From Methanosarcina sp. MSH10X1 (GTDB lineage Archaea; Halobacteriota; Methanosarcinia; Methanosarcinales; Methanosarcinaceae): DNA of 64,000 nt. The stretch lies in the NCBI RefSeq assembly GCF_004099695.1, contig NZ_SCHL01000011.1:23507-87506 (forward strand), given 5' to 3'. The position numbers and the translations under genes are program-made. The notes under the pieces are model-generated. The model made no database searches, was not told the DNA's origin, and worked only from the letters and a program-made list of their open reading frames with translations. Positions 1-9,999 of this stretch are shown here, one piece after another. Numbering within the stretch: the first letter of the stretch is position 1; each line of letters opens with the position of its first letter.

Positions 1-90
1 CAAAAGTATCTCCGCTTGATCGTTTTGAAATATATATTACAGAACACTTGTGTATGCGGAAAAATCTTACAGGTATATTAGAGGTATACA

Positions 91-414
91 ATGGAAACTA
101 GAGATACAGTATTTCTTGTTGTGATGGTTCTGTCAGCCTTTCTTCTATCCTTTGAATGGCTTAGAAGATTTGCATACAAACCCACAAACCCCTTGATTAT
201 TCTCTCGGTTATGGTCCTGGTCGGAACGCTAGCGATTATGCTCATCTCTATTAACAACAGGCTTCAGGAGCTCGAAGATAAAATGGAAGCAAAGGACCGC
301 ACCCTCAAGGTCAACATGGAGAGTACGGGAATGAAGATTGAAGAAAGGATGAATGAACTCTCAAGCAAAGTTGATAATTCAATCTACGAGTTCAACCGCA
401 GAAAGTATCACTGA
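91..414 (+). CDS. small membrane protein with coiled-coil tail, unknown function
   Basis: A 107-residue protein I do not recognise. Two hydrophobic stretches (about residues 6-21 and 34-53) look like membrane helices. A charged region follows (about residues 55-100) with the spacing of a coiled coil (ELEDKMEAKD, ERMNELSSKV). The likely topology is a membrane hairpin with a soluble helical tail. The upstream sequence has an AGAGGTA-like ribosome-binding site close to the ATG. No neighbour within 500 bases gives an operon context. The codon use and the clean hydrophobic/charged partition make it a real gene; the function is unknown. Confidence 0.7.
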   Translation: METRDTVFLVVMVLSAFLLSFEWLRRFAYKPTNPLIILSVMVLVGTLAIMLISINNRLQELEDKMEAKDRTLKVNMESTGMKIEERMNELSSKVDNSIYEFNRRKYH

Positions 415-921
415 ATTTTACTTATAATTCTATTTTTTATAAGGACCGGACTTTCAATCTTCTATTCTAAGAAAAAGATATGGTTGGATATTCAAATTTT
501 GCTGACAATTAAATACAGTTTTTTATTTGAGAATATCTAACATTTTAGCAGCATCCCCTTTATAGTGCAGGAATCTTCCACGTGGGCGAGGTTAATTTTA
601 AAAAACAGTAGATAAGAAATTTATTAAACAGATTCTCAGGTTTTATTCGAGTTTGAGTATAAACTTATTACTATTTATCCTAGTCTGAATTGCAATATCT
701 ACTAATATTTCCGATTTATTCAGGTTCAATCCGGCCATTTCGGGTGCAAGCACCTTGATTTAGTAAGGTATATATATTGGTTCTTCTGTAGTAGAGAGGA
801 ATATCTGAGATCCGATTATTAATAAAAATATTAAAGAAGTTATCACATATCGCAAGTTATTATTACTCAGAGTTAGTATTATTTGATTACTTGTGTAAGC
901 AGGTAAAGAAGGAAAGCTAAT
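415..921. other. AT-rich intergenic region
   Basis: About 500 AT-rich bases between two small genes. No open frame with coding character, no RNA gene and no convincing hairpin terminator is visible. Short TATA-like stretches occur (for example TATATATT near 770-777), compatible with a promoter for the following gene. Confidence 0.5.
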
Positions 922-1224
922 ATGCACCTCAATCTGGAACCGATTGGCATTATCAAGAAGGTTGCAAATAAGTCGGAAATTTTGATTTATTCTGATTTTG
1001 AACAGGTCATACGAAATATTGTGTCCAAAATAGGAGAAGGAGCTGAAAAAGGACAGAAGCTCCTGGTCATCCATAAAAACAATAACAAAAAACAGATAGA
1101 TGGGCACCAGGTTCAGGTCACGAAAGCGACCTTACTGGAGAGAAAAGGCAATTTGCTGACAATATCCAAGATAGAGGCAAATGAAGATTCAGTGATCGAT
1201 GTTCGACTTGACCTTACCGCCTGA
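922..1224 (+). CDS. stunted TsaA/TrmO-like protein
   Basis: A 100-residue protein whose two ends resemble the TsaA/TrmO (UPF0066) beta-barrel family. The start LEPIGIIKKV plus SEILIYSDFEQ resembles the family opening (PIGVV..., I-I-hydrophobic-F). The end, VQVTKATLLERKGNLLTISK followed by VIDVRLDL, resembles the family's NPIG..V.LL...GN.L......D...VLDIKPY segment. TsaA domains are usually about 130 residues or longer. The middle part with the conserved loops that bind S-adenosylmethionine is missing or unrecognisable, so tRNA methyltransferase activity is doubtful. A GAAGGAAAG ribosome-binding site precedes the ATG. The assignment rests on reading the sequence by eye and is tentative. Confidence 0.5.
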   Translation: MHLNLEPIGIIKKVANKSEILIYSDFEQVIRNIVSKIGEGAEKGQKLLVIHKNNNKKQIDGHQVQVTKATLLERKGNLLTISKIEANEDSVIDVRLDLTA

Positions 1225-1787
1225 GTTCTGAAGTCTCTGAAGAGACTTATGAAACCCATTAAAATATCATCTCTTTTTCATCCCTTACTGGATAGCTTTG
1301 ATGGGCGACCAGGAAATGGTAATAAGGTATAAACAAAATAAGCGGGACTTAAGCTTTGTGAATTTAGCTGAAACATCATGAGCCGGATTTAAGCTCCATG
1401 AGCAGAAACTGTATGGTTGAATCAGAGCTGGATTAATTAGACTGAAACTCTGTGGTTAGTTGCTTTATTTTTACTATTATGCTGAGCAGTTACTGTTTCT
1501 CTGAAGCTTCTACCTTCAACGGGATATCTCAGAATAACTCGAAATGCGCGGTAAATATAAAACTTCAGTACCTATAAAGCGTATTGAGCAGTAAAACTAC
1601 AGGATTACTGTAAAACACCTCTGATATTTAGCCGCAGCAAAGCATATATGATATTGGCTTGAGGTAAAAGGCCTTTGATATTGAATTCTCACGGAACCGT
1701 TGGAAGGCTAATGAATAAGGCAAGGGGTAAGAAAGAAAATAATTGGAGCGCTGAAGCTTCAGGAAAACTTAAGACTCGAGGGAAAAT
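1225..1787. other. intergenic region before FEN-1
   Basis: About 560 bases without a defensible gene. Around 1340-1440 there are loosely repeated phrases (TTAAGCTTTGTGA, TTAAGCTCCATGAG), too degenerate to call a repeat. The last 50 bases contain the GAGGG ribosome-binding site of the next gene. Confidence 0.45.
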
Positions 1788-2804
1788 ATGGGCACAGACA
1801 TAGGCGATCTGCTTCAGAAAAGAAAAGTTGAGTTTTCGGATCTTGCAAACCAGGTGGTTGCAATTGATGCATTTAATACGCTGCACCAGTTTTTGAGCAT
1901 TATTCGCCAGCGGGATGGAAATCCTCTGGTCGATTCCGCAGGTAGAGTAACTTCCCACCTCTCAGGTCTGCTTTACCGGACAGCAAGCCTTGTTGAAGTC
2001 GGTATCAAGCCTCTTTTTGTTTTTGATGGCAAACCTCCTGCTCTCAAGTCCGAAACACTGAATAAAAGGAAAGAAGTAAGGGAATCTTCAAGGGAAAAAT
2101 GGGAAAATGCAAAAGCCGTCGGGGATCTCGAATCGGCTTATAGGTATGCCCAGGCTTCCTCAAAAGTAAATCAGGAGATTATTGAAGATTCCAAGTATCT
2201 TCTTAGCGCTATGGGAATTCCTTTCGTTCAGGCACCCTGTGAAGGGGAAGCTCAGGCTGCACATATGGTTCTCAAAAAAGATGCTAATTGCGTTGCTTCG
2301 CAGGATTATGACTCATTCCTTTTTGGAGCGCCGGTTGTTGTCCGGAACCTGGCCGTAACAGGAAAACGCAAGCTTCCGGGAAAGAATATTTACGTCGACG
2401 TCGAAGCCGAAATAATAGAACTGGACGAAACTCTCCAGGCCCTGGAAATTACCAGGGAGCAGCTTATAGATATCGCGATCTGTGTGGGGACGGATTATAA
2501 TAAAGGCCTGGAAAAAGTAGGCCCGAAAACAGCCCTCAAACTTATTAAAAAGCATGGAGATATTTATGCCGTGCTCCGCGAAAAAAGGGCAGAAATCGAA
2601 GCTGTGGACCGGATCCGGGAAATCTTTCTCAACCCTGATGTGACGGATAATTACGAAATAAAATGGGGCAAACCTGACTCCGAAAAACTTCTTGAATTCC
2701 TTTGTGAAAAGCATGATTTCTCGGTTGACAGGGTGGAAAAAGCTGCAGAACGGCTTAAAGCGGCTTCAGGAGCCAGACAAAAAACTCTTGACCAGTGGTT
2801 TTAA
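1788..2804 (+). CDS. fen: flap endonuclease 1 (FEN-1)
   Basis: Structure-specific 5' nuclease that removes 5' flaps during Okazaki-fragment maturation and base-excision repair. Its 338 residues match the usual archaeal length. The metal-binding acidic residues are in place: D27 (AIDAFN), D80 (FVFDGKPP), E152 and E154 (PCEGEAQA), D173 and D175 (SQDYDS) and D236 (VGTDYN). The [17 protein letters not shown] stretch is the helix-hairpin-helix DNA-binding segment. The last eight residues, QKTLDQWF (331-338), form a PCNA-interaction box. A GAGGG ribosome-binding site sits five bases before the ATG. It stands alone, with the metal exporter gene starting about 80 bases downstream. Confidence is very high. 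Confidence 0.97.
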   Translation: MGTDIGDLLQKRKVEFSDLANQVVAIDAFNTLHQFLSIIRQRDGNPLVDSAGRVTSHLSGLLYRTASLVEVGIKPLFVFDGKPPALKSETLNKRKEVRESSREKWENAKAVGDLESAYRYAQASSKVNQEIIEDSKYLLSAMGIPFVQAPCEGEAQAAHMVLKKDANCVASQDYDSFLFGAPVVVRNLAVTGKRKLPGKNIYVDVEAEIIELDETLQALEITREQLIDIAICVGTDYNKGLEKVGPKTALKLIKKHGDIYAVLREKRAEIEAVDRIREIFLNPDVTDNYEIKWGKPDSEKLLEFLCEKHDFSVDRVEKAAERLKAASGARQKTLDQWF

Positions 2805-2883
2805 GGAATCTTTTATTCAGAAGCATTTTGCTCCATAATTTTCCTTTATAATTTCTATCGTATCCAGCCAAGGAGGTCTGAGA

Positions 2884-3885
2884 CTGACAAAAGCAGACCC
2901 TAACTCTTCCCGGGAAAAACACTCACATGCCCATGCTCATGGAGCTGTAGACCCTGAACTTCTCTCTACATCCAGGGGACTTTATGCGATCAAATGGTCC
3001 TTTGTCGGGCTGATGGCTACAGCTCTTTTTCAGATTCTCATTGTCTGGATCTCGGGAAGTGTAGCCCTCCTGGCTGATACACTCCACAATTTCGGGGATG
3101 CTGCGACCGCAATTCCTCTGGGTCTTGCTTTTCTCCTTTCCCGGAAAAAACCGAACAAACGTTTCACTTACGGCTACGGCAGGGCAGAAGACCTTGCGGG
3201 CTTACTAATTGTCTTTTTAATTCTTCTAAGCGCTGTTGTAGCAGCCTATGAGTCGATATCTAGATTTTTCTACCCTCAGCCCGTGGAATTTCTTGGAGGG
3301 GTAATTGCAGCTTCGATTATCGGATTCCTGGGAAATGAGTTTGTTGCAAAATTCCGGATAAAAATAGGAAAGGAAATCGGAAGTGCAGCTCTTGTGGCTG
3401 ACGGTTACCATGCACGAGCGGATGGTTTTACAAGTCTCGCCGTGCTTTTCGGAGCGTTTGGGGTCTGGCTTGGCTTTCCACTCTCGGATCCTCTTATAGG
3501 ACTCCTTATTACAATTACAATTCTGAGAATCGTCTGGGACGCGGGCAAATCCGTATTTTCCCGTATGCTTGATGGTGTGGAACCGGACATTGTTGACGAA
3601 ATTCACCAGGTAATCAATAAAATAGAAGAGGTAGGGAATGTTACCGAAGTAAGGGTTCGCTGGCTAGGGCACAGACTATATGCGGAAGTAAACATTGCGG
3701 TAGACCCATTACTTTCGGTTGAAGAGGGGCATTTGATTGCCGTAGAGGTACGGCACAGGATGATGCACGGTCTGGGTTATCTGTCAAACGTGATCGTTCA
3801 TGTGGACCCGCTCGGTTCAGCCGGGGAGTCATTTCACAGGCTGCCTGAGCATGAGCACGACAATCTCCCTTCTCATTCGCACTGA
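2884..3885 (+). CDS. cation diffusion facilitator (CDF) metal exporter, CTG start
   Basis: Membrane proton/divalent-metal antiporter, probably for zinc-like ions. The transmembrane domain carries LADTLHNFGD (first metal-site helix) and DGYHARADG (second). A cytoplasmic ZT-dimer-like domain follows (from VEPDIVDEIHQV), and the tail is His-rich (HEHDNLPSHSH). The first ATG (3013) would remove the His-rich leader HSHAHAHG and part of the first helix. The frame stays open upstream to a perfect AAGGAGGT ribosome-binding site (2870-2877), and the only start-like codon with correct spacing is CTG at 2884. The frame upstream, back to the stop at 2836, has no ATG, GTG or TTG. I therefore place the start at CTG 2884, giving about 333 residues. 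The family is certain; the start is well supported but unusual. Confidence 0.9.
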   Translation: MTKADPNSSREKHSHAHAHGAVDPELLSTSRGLYAIKWSFVGLMATALFQILIVWISGSVALLADTLHNFGDAATAIPLGLAFLLSRKKPNKRFTYGYGRAEDLAGLLIVFLILLSAVVAAYESISRFFYPQPVEFLGGVIAASIIGFLGNEFVAKFRIKIGKEIGSAALVADGYHARADGFTSLAVLFGAFGVWLGFPLSDPLIGLLITITILRIVWDAGKSVFSRMLDGVEPDIVDEIHQVINKIEEVGNVTEVRVRWLGHRLYAEVNIAVDPLLSVEEGHLIAVEVRHRMMHGLGYLSNVIVHVDPLGSAGESFHRLPEHEHDNLPSHSH

Positions 3886-3897
3886 ACCTGAGAGGTT

Positions 3898-4854
3898 TTA
3901 GACTCTGGAGATTTCTGCTCCTCGGTTTTTTGCCCTGGTAAGTATAACAGTCCCGCCAACGGATTCATCGAGCATTTTCTGAACCTCCACCTGGAGGTGC
4001 CTGCCTTCCGATTTATTGTCTACAAAGGAATACACTACAGGTCCAAAGGAACTTACCCCGGCGCCGTAACTCTGGCTGCGCATGAAGGAAGCGATATTCT
4101 TCACAAACTCAGGCCAGATAAGGCTTTCCCTTTTATTGAAACCAACGTTCTGGACATGATTTACTGCAGCTCCAAAGCTCTCTATATCTTTCTCTATTAC
4201 TGCAGGCATCATCTGCATGAGAACGACATGGCAGATTTCCCTGACTTCCTCTATAGGGAGAGGGCAGAATTTCTTGAAGGTATCGATCTCCTCCTGGTCG
4301 TGCATTCCCTTCTCATTAGGGATTGCTACCACCATATCCCAATCAGGAAAATCCTCCCTGAAGAGTACTGGCCCGGGGGGTACCCGGCTGGCAGCCGACG
4401 GCATAAAACCACCCTTGTCTTTGAACCTGTGACCTCCGTCAACTATAAATCCGCCTTCCTCAAAAGCAGTTACTCCGATGCCCGAAGTTCCTCCTCGTTT
4501 TACTGCTAGTGCAAGTTCTCTAACACTCTTTCCAAGATCATATAATTCATTCACGGCTGCTGCCGCGGCAAGAGAAGATTGAGTCCCAGATCCAAAACCC
4601 ACATGGGCTGGATACACTTCCTGTACGTTGATCCTGATGCCTTTCCCTTCTGGAAGCAGAGCTTCTGCAGCTCTTTTCATTCGATCGGTGAAATCCTGCA
4701 GACCCTCGATACTGACTCCATCGGCTTCTTCGGCCGTAATCTTTATGTTGGGAGAGGAAAGGGTTAGTCCTGCTCCTCCGTCAACTCTTCCGATCTCTCC
4801 GTTCATATCTATGAGAGTCATATGAATTCGGCAAGGGGTGGTTACTTTGATCAT
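3898..4854 (-). CDS. mptG: beta-ribofuranosylaminobenzene 5'-phosphate synthase
   Basis: First committed enzyme of tetrahydromethanopterin/sarcinapterin synthesis, joining p-hydroxybenzoate or p-aminobenzoate to PRPP. The protein (318 residues) has the GHMP-kinase fold typical of this enzyme: an N-terminal RIHMTLIDMNG strand with DGGAGLTLSSP, then the glycine-rich VGFGSGTQSSLA loop (about residues 90-101) and the GTSGIGV motif near residue 124. It ends only 12 bases from the convergent metal exporter stop. A 14 bp palindrome (ATTTTCATGAAAAT, 4967-4980) lies about 110 bases upstream and could be regulatory. The specific assignment within the GHMP superfamily follows from these motifs and the methanogen context. 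Confidence 0.88.
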   Translation of the reverse strand: MIKVTTPCRIHMTLIDMNGEIGRVDGGAGLTLSSPNIKITAEEADGVSIEGLQDFTDRMKRAAEALLPEGKGIRINVQEVYPAHVGFGSGTQSSLAAAAAVNELYDLGKSVRELALAVKRGGTSGIGVTAFEEGGFIVDGGHRFKDKGGFMPSAASRVPPGPVLFREDFPDWDMVVAIPNEKGMHDQEEIDTFKKFCPLPIEEVREICHVVLMQMMPAVIEKDIESFGAAVNHVQNVGFNKRESLIWPEFVKNIASFMRSQSYGAGVSSFGPVVYSFVDNKSEGRHLQVEVQKMLDESVGGTVILTRAKNRGAEISRV

Positions 4855-4966
4855 TACTATTAAACTCCGAAACTGGACTGGAAATTTCTAATTTGCTAAG
4901 TATCTGCGCTCTTTTATTATAACTGCTGATATTTAATCTTTTTAAAATTATCTTTGATCAAGCTTC

Positions 4967-4980
4967 ATTTTCATGAAAAT
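4967..4980. promoter_or_regulatory. perfect 14 bp palindrome upstream of beta-RFAP synthase
   Basis: ATTTTCATGAAAAT is its own reverse complement. It lies in the 250 base gap between two minus-strand genes, about 113 bases before the beta-RFAP synthase ATG. This is a possible operator, but such AT-rich palindromes also arise by chance. Confidence 0.3.
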
Positions 4981-5029
4981 AATGAATAAGATGAGAAGGG
5001 CAAGATTAAAAGGGGGGCAAGAGCAGAAG

Positions 5030-5081
5030 GGAAATTAAGGTTCCTGATATCTCAGGTGGTTTTTTTCTCTGCTTAATTTCC
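5030..5081 (-). terminator. possible terminator after phosphoglycerate mutase
   Basis: Perfect 10 bp inverted repeat (GGAAATTAAG at 5030-5039, CTTAATTTCC at 5072-5081) just downstream of the minus-strand phosphoglycerate mutase stop. Pyrimidine-rich runs follow on the RNA strand. The long loop makes it a weak hairpin. Confidence 0.4.
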
Positions 5082-5105
5082 TTTTCACATTTTTTCTTTA
5101 TTTGT

Positions 5106-6653
5106 TTACTCTTTTACGATAAGGGATTCCCCTTTCATATCTTCAGGTTTTCGGATCTTGAGGAGTTCCAGGAGAGTTGGTGCAAGATCGCAAAGTTTTC
5201 CATCCTTAAAAGCTTTAACCTCATGATTTCCTGCGTAAATGCATCTTACAAGATTTGAGGTATGTGCGGTATGAGGTTCTCCTGTTGTCGAGTTTTCCAT
5301 CTGTTCGGCATTCCCGTGGTCTGCAGTTATGAGAGCTACACCTCCCACTTCTTTAAGAGCCGCTGCAATTTTGCCCACGCAGTTATCTACAGCTTCCACC
5401 GCCTTTGCTGCGGCGTCAAAAATTCCGGTGTGTCCTACCATATCCATGTTTGCTAGATTAAGGATTATCACATCGTATTTTCCTGACCTGATTCTCTTTA
5501 TCACTTCATTCGTAACTTCATATGCACTCATTTCGGGCTTGAGGTCATAGGTAGCGATCTTTGGTGACGGAATTAGGCAGCGGTCCTCACCTTCATAGCA
5601 TTTCTCCTGCCCTCCGTTGAGGAAAAAAGTCACATGGGCGTACTTTTCGGTTTCGGCAATCCGAAGCTGGGTTAACCCCTGCTTGCTCAAAACCTCGCCA
5701 AGTACATTTTCCAGTTCTTCAGGGGGGAAAGCTATAGGCAAATCAAGAGTTTCATCATACTGTGCCATACAGACATAGTGAACCTTCGGGTGTTTTTCCC
5801 TGGGGAAGCCTTCAAAATCTTTATTCACAAAAGCCCAGGTAAGCTGCCGTGCCCTATCAGGCCTGAAATTGAAGAAGATTAAAGAATCACTATCCTGTAT
5901 AACTGCCTCGGGCTTTCCTTCTGAATCCATGATTATAGTCGGTTTCACAAATTCGTCAGTTTCTCCCCTGCCGTAGGCTTCAGAAACTGCAGTCTCCGCA
6001 TCAGGAGCTTTGTAAGGGGCAATCCCCAGAGTCAGGGCATCATAGGCAAGTTTTGTCCTCTCCCAGCGTTTATCCCTATCCATTGCGTAGTAACGCCCTG
6101 ATACAGTTGCGATTTTAACATTACCATTCTCCTTGCAAATAGCGTCAAGCTCCTTTATGTCCTTGAGGGCAGCTTTAGGGGGCACATCTCTGCCGTCCAG
6201 AAATGCATGTATATATACTTTTTTCAGCCCTTTCTCCTTTGCAAGTTTAATGAGGGCATAAATGTGAGTCATGTGGCTATGGACGCCTCCGTAAGAGACA
6301 AGCCCCAAGAGGTGCAGGCTTGAGTCGTTATCTCTGGCGTTTGTAATAGCATCCAAAAAAGCCGGATTTTCGAAGAAGTCTCCATTCCTGATAGCAAGGT
6401 TTATGCGGGTAAGGTCCTGGTAAACAATTCGTCCTGCTCCTATATTCAGGTGACCTACTTCAGAATTCCCCATCTGGCCTTCCGGAAGACCTACGGCTTC
6501 CCCTGATGATTCTAAAAGACAACAGGGATATTCTTCTATCAAGCGGTCAAGGTTTGGAGTTCTGGCTGCCAGGATAGCATTTCCTTCTCTGGCTTCCCTG
6601 TAGCCCCAGCCATCAAGAATTATGAGCATAAGAGGTCTTTTTGCCTGAATCAT
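5106..6653 (-). CDS. gpmI: 2,3-bisphosphoglycerate-independent phosphoglycerate mutase
   Basis: Interconverts 3- and 2-phosphoglycerate in gluconeogenesis/glycolysis without a 2,3-BPG cofactor, using two manganese ions. It belongs to the alkaline-phosphatase superfamily. Starting at the ATG that yields [20 protein letters not shown] the protein is 515 residues, the normal bacterial-type iPGM length. An alternative GTG adds six residues. Key motifs are ILDGWG (metal Asp), [14 protein letters not shown] (phosphoserine Ser), [38 protein letters not shown] and [11 protein letters not shown] (metal ligands). This is the long bacterial-type enzyme rather than the shorter archaeal aPGM. It is transcribed alone on the minus strand. 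Confidence 0.95.
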   Translation of the reverse strand: MIQAKRPLMLIILDGWGYREAREGNAILAARTPNLDRLIEEYPCCLLESSGEAVGLPEGQMGNSEVGHLNIGAGRIVYQDLTRINLAIRNGDFFENPAFLDAITNARDNDSSLHLLGLVSYGGVHSHMTHIYALIKLAKEKGLKKVYIHAFLDGRDVPPKAALKDIKELDAICKENGNVKIATVSGRYYAMDRDKRWERTKLAYDALTLGIAPYKAPDAETAVSEAYGRGETDEFVKPTIIMDSEGKPEAVIQDSDSLIFFNFRPDRARQLTWAFVNKDFEGFPREKHPKVHYVCMAQYDETLDLPIAFPPEELENVLGEVLSKQGLTQLRIAETEKYAHVTFFLNGGQEKCYEGEDRCLIPSPKIATYDLKPEMSAYEVTNEVIKRIRSGKYDVIILNLANMDMVGHTGIFDAAAKAVEAVDNCVGKIAAALKEVGGVALITADHGNAEQMENSTTGEPHTAHTSNLVRCIYAGNHEVKAFKDGKLCDLAPTLLELLKIRKPEDMKGESLIVKE

Positions 6654-6910
6654 ATGAAGCAAATTCCACACATGTTCATAAATAGCTTATTATGGAACCT
6701 CATATGACTCTGTGATGGCATAATTTAATATTATTATATGTTCTGATACTTCCACAGTCATTAATTATAGTGGGCTATTATAGTGGGATTACATGATTTC
6801 CTGTTGTAGCTACACTATCTATGCCTGGTACCATCGCGGCCCTCATACTTCTGGCGCTAACAAAAATAACTGCCTGTAGAATCATTCCAGCAAGCGAAAT
6901 AAAAAAGTCT

Positions 6911-7441
6911 CTACCTTATCCCTATTCTTCTCATTTTAGACTTCAGGCCATAGCTGGAGGCGAACTCCTTATTTATTTTAATTACCTCGTCATTAAAGTA
7001 TTTAAGGTCGTCCGGGATATCTCCAAGTGCATCGGCTTTATACTGTGTATCAACTAAAGTAGCAGGTGGCACAAACTTGCCATCTGCAAGCTTTACGCCT
7101 ATAACTACCGCCCCATGTGCTACAAAACACTTCTCTCCTAAAGTGGATGCATGCACCACTGCGTTAAAACCTACAAAACTGTCATTCCCGATCTTCATGG
7201 GGCCGTGGATTACAGCGCCGTGAGCTATTGAAATGCGCTTTCCCAGCTCAATCGAACTGCCCTCAAGGCCATGAAAGATTACGCCGTCCTGAATATTACA
7301 TTCGTCGCCTATGATGATGGGATAAGCTTCATCTGCCCGGAGTGATACTGCAGGCGCGACATAAACATTATCACCGATCCTCACATCCCCTATGAGTATA
7401 GCTGAATCATCCACATAAGCAGTTGCCGATACTGTCGGCAT
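6911..7441 (-). CDS. gamma-class carbonic anhydrase-like hexapeptide protein (CamH-like)
   Basis: A left-handed beta-helix protein (176 residues) built of hexapeptide repeats, related to methanosarcinal carbonic anhydrases (Cam/CamH) that hydrate CO2 during acetate catabolism. The zinc-ligand histidines are recognisable: VIFHG, then the pair in IAHGAVIHG (His-x4-His). The arginine of VSLRADEAYP matches the conserved active-site Arg. Unlike the prototype Cam there is no N-terminal signal peptide and no acidic loop bearing the proton-shuttle glutamate, so CamH is the better match. The substrate is inferred from family. The upstream ribosome-binding site is weak. Confidence 0.85.
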   Translation of the reverse strand: MPTVSATAYVDDSAILIGDVRIGDNVYVAPAVSLRADEAYPIIIGDECNIQDGVIFHGLEGSSIELGKRISIAHGAVIHGPMKIGNDSFVGFNAVVHASTLGEKCFVAHGAVVIGVKLADGKFVPPATLVDTQYKADALGDIPDDLKYFNDEVIKINKEFASSYGLKSKMRRIGIR

Positions 7442-8151
7442 GCGCTCTGTGCTATTCCACGAAGTTTTTGGATTGCTTTTCAGCGTAATAACACCACCCC
7501 TTCAGGTATCCGGTATTCTCCTTAGAAAAAGTCACCACCAGTACTAATTCCCCCTCGAGAAAGGTTCTCAATAATCGATTACAAAGGACAGTAATATTTC
7601 TTTTGCTACGGTTTTTGATTAATTTCAGAGTTTGGTTTATACCGTAAGTCTGTAGAAACGACTTCGTATATTTATAACGAATAATACTGACAAATTGCCA
7701 TCAGGTTTAAATAGGGGGGAAGCCGAGTAAAATAATGGGGGATTGGTGAAACTAAATTTACACAGGTCCTCGATAAGTAACGGTAACTATTCGGCCTGGG
7801 TAAAACAATACCAGTAGCCATATTTTTAATTTATGAACATCTCATGAATTAGATTTCAATTACTGGTTACTGATTTTGCTTTTTTCCTACCGGTTAGTGT
7901 TTTTACTAACTCATTCCATCAAAACCGACTTATTGATGTCGATTTTGAGCAGGCTGAATCTTACGAATTTGATCGGTACAGGCTTACGCATGAGATCTAA
8001 AACAGGTACAGTAAAATTGTAGTTCAATTTACACTTTAGACAGCTAAAAAGTTTAACGCCATTATTCTTCGTTTCAATTGCGTAAGTCTTTCGACATTTA
8101 TTGTCTGCATTGAAAAGAATGAAATAATTTTCTTTCAGAGGTGTTAAACTT
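7442..8151. other. long divergent intergenic region
   Basis: About 710 AT-rich bases separating the minus-strand carbonic anhydrase gene from the plus-strand transporter. No gene could be defended. It should hold both promoters: TTTAAATA near 7706 is TATA-like but far from the next start. The GAGGTG ribosome-binding site of the transporter is at about 8138-8143. Confidence 0.45.
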
Positions 8152-9486
8152 ATGGCAGATGATGTCAGGATTTTAGGTATGCCCGCCGAGTCGGGACGGT
8201 GGATACTGGTTATTATAGGCACCATTATCGAACTCTGTCTGGGTGCCGTCTATGCATACAGTATACTTAGCGTACCGCTAAAGAAAATTTTCACAGACCC
8301 GGTATCAGCCGGGGGTTTCGGTCTAACGGTCAGTGCAATTGAGATGCAGCTACCGTACATTGTGTCCCTTGCCATGTTCGCTGTAACCATGCCACTGGTC
8401 GGCAGGTATATCGAAAGCCTGGGGCCCAGAAAAGTGGGAATGATCGGTGGGGTTATCGTAGGACTGGGCTGGATTCTAGCTTCTTTTGCAACCTCGCCGA
8501 CAATGCTTGCGATTTTATATGGTGTTGTTGCCGGGGTGGGCGTTGGTATTGCTTACGGCTGCCCGATTACAACCTCTGCAAGGTGGTTCCCTGACAAAAG
8601 AGGTCTTGCAGTAGGACTTACATTGCTGGGATTCGGATTTTCTGCATTCGTTACTGGGAAGGTAGCGGATATGCTGACCGCAAACGTCGGAATATTCAAT
8701 ACATTTCGTTTCCTGGGAATTGGTTTCCTGGCATTGATCGTAGTTCTTTCAATGTTCCTGGTCTTTCCACCTGCAGGTTGGTGCCCGAGAGGCTGGAAAC
8801 CCCCTGCACCAATTGGGGGAATTGCGAAGGTGGATTTCACCAGAGAAGAAATGATAAGAACTAGGAGCTTTATCGGCCTCTGGGTCTGCTACACTATAGG
8901 CGCTCTTGCCGGGCTCATGGCTATAGGCGTTGCCAAACCCGCAGGTATGGAGGTGGCTGGCAATGCAGGCATAGGTGAATTGACCGCAGGTGTGCTGATG
9001 ACTAACCTCATTCTTCCATTTGCAATTTGTAATGCAGGCGGAAGGCCTCTCTTCGGCACGTTGACGGATAAGATCACTCCCTCAAAAGCGGCCATTCTAT
9101 CATATATTCTGATTATAATCGCATCCCTGCTGGTATACCTGAATCCGGCTTCTGTCAGCATGTACACGATAGCGTTCTCACTACTCTGGCTCTGTCTCGG
9201 TGGCTGGCTGGCTATTGCTCCCGCGGCTACAGCTTGCTATTTTGGCACTACGGACTATGCACGTAACTATGGCTTGATCTTTACAGCTTATGGTGTCGGG
9301 GCTATAATAGGAAACCTGATGGCAGGCGCAGCAAAAGATATTCTTGGGGGATATGTCAATGTCTTCCCATACGTTGCCGTGCTGTCGGTACTTGGCATTG
9401 TCGTAGCTTTCTTAATGCTGAAGCCACCTGCAACGGCTGCCTCCAAAGCCATTTCTTCAACTGAGACAAAGAAATCTTCTATTTAA
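8152..9486 (+). CDS. OFA-family MFS transporter (oxalate/formate antiporter-like)
   Basis: Twelve-helix major facilitator of 444 residues. The opening RWILVIIGTIIELCLGAVYA is typical of the OxlT/OFA group. The loop between helices 2 and 3 reads GRYIESLGPRKVG, and helix 4-5 carries GVGVGIAYGCPI...RWFPDKRGLA, an OFA hallmark. The second half has GGRPLFGTLTDKI. The substrate is unknown; most Methanosarcina do not grow on formate, so a monocarboxylate is only a guess. A decayed copy of the C-terminal part lies about 500 bases downstream, beyond the DUF1059 gene. An acetate permease gene follows in the same direction. Confidence 0.9.
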   Translation: MADDVRILGMPAESGRWILVIIGTIIELCLGAVYAYSILSVPLKKIFTDPVSAGGFGLTVSAIEMQLPYIVSLAMFAVTMPLVGRYIESLGPRKVGMIGGVIVGLGWILASFATSPTMLAILYGVVAGVGVGIAYGCPITTSARWFPDKRGLAVGLTLLGFGFSAFVTGKVADMLTANVGIFNTFRFLGIGFLALIVVLSMFLVFPPAGWCPRGWKPPAPIGGIAKVDFTREEMIRTRSFIGLWVCYTIGALAGLMAIGVAKPAGMEVAGNAGIGELTAGVLMTNLILPFAICNAGGRPLFGTLTDKITPSKAAILSYILIIIASLLVYLNPASVSMYTIAFSLLWLCLGGWLAIAPAATACYFGTTDYARNYGLIFTAYGVGAIIGNLMAGAAKDILGGYVNVFPYVAVLSVLGIVVAFLMLKPPATAASKAISSTETKKSSI

Positions 9487-9690
9487 TTTTTATTTTTTAC
9501 AGCCTCAGGTATTGTGCCTGTTGAAAGGCTTAATATTATAAAAGAATATAAAATAAAATTATACAGCTCTCTGCTAAGTAAATCTCAAAATTTTTCGAGA
9601 CAGGAGTTTAGCAGGGACTAGTCGAAAATATTTATTCATTTAAAAATGTTATTTACTAAAATAGATACATAGATACTTAGGGGGATAATA

Positions 9691-9891
9691 ATGCCAGACG
9701 TTGAATATATGTTGTTCTGCTGCAGAGATCAGGAGCATAAGTGTGGCTTCCGTGTACAGGCAAAGACAAAGGAAGAAGCTATGGAACATGCCAGAGCCCA
9801 TATGGCAAGTGAGCATGGCATGAAGGAGATTTCCGAGGAGACCGAACGCAGTATAAAGGAAAAGATAAAACCTGTGAAGGTCGAGGAGTGA
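9691..9891 (+). CDS. DUF1059-family small protein
   Basis: A 66-residue soluble protein. The pattern D-x3-CGFRVQAKTKEEAMEHARAH followed by EHGM fits the DUF1059 family (Cys near the start, a helix, then His residues spaced as in AHMASEHG). Its function is unknown; the conserved Cys/His residues suggest metal binding. A GGGGGAT ribosome-binding site lies a few bases before the ATG. It sits between an intact OFA transporter and the remnant of a second one. Confidence 0.8.
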   Translation: MPDVEYMLFCCRDQEHKCGFRVQAKTKEEAMEHARAHMASEHGMKEISEETERSIKEKIKPVKVEE

Positions 9892-9999
9892 GACCGAAGA
9901 CCGGTATTTATATCTTCTGTCAGGTTATTTGCGCAGCCGCGCATCTCTCACCTGGAATCTCCGGGAATTGACACTGATATAAGACAACCTTCAGGTTTT

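Noticed and set aside
722..735. GGTTCAATCC phrase resembling a tRNA T-loop
   Set aside because: No matching acceptor stem, D-arm or anticodon arm can be folded around it.
7911..8225. Minus-strand open frame of 104 codons upstream of the OFA transporter
   Set aside because: It overlaps the transporter start and has no recognisable domain or ribosome-binding site.
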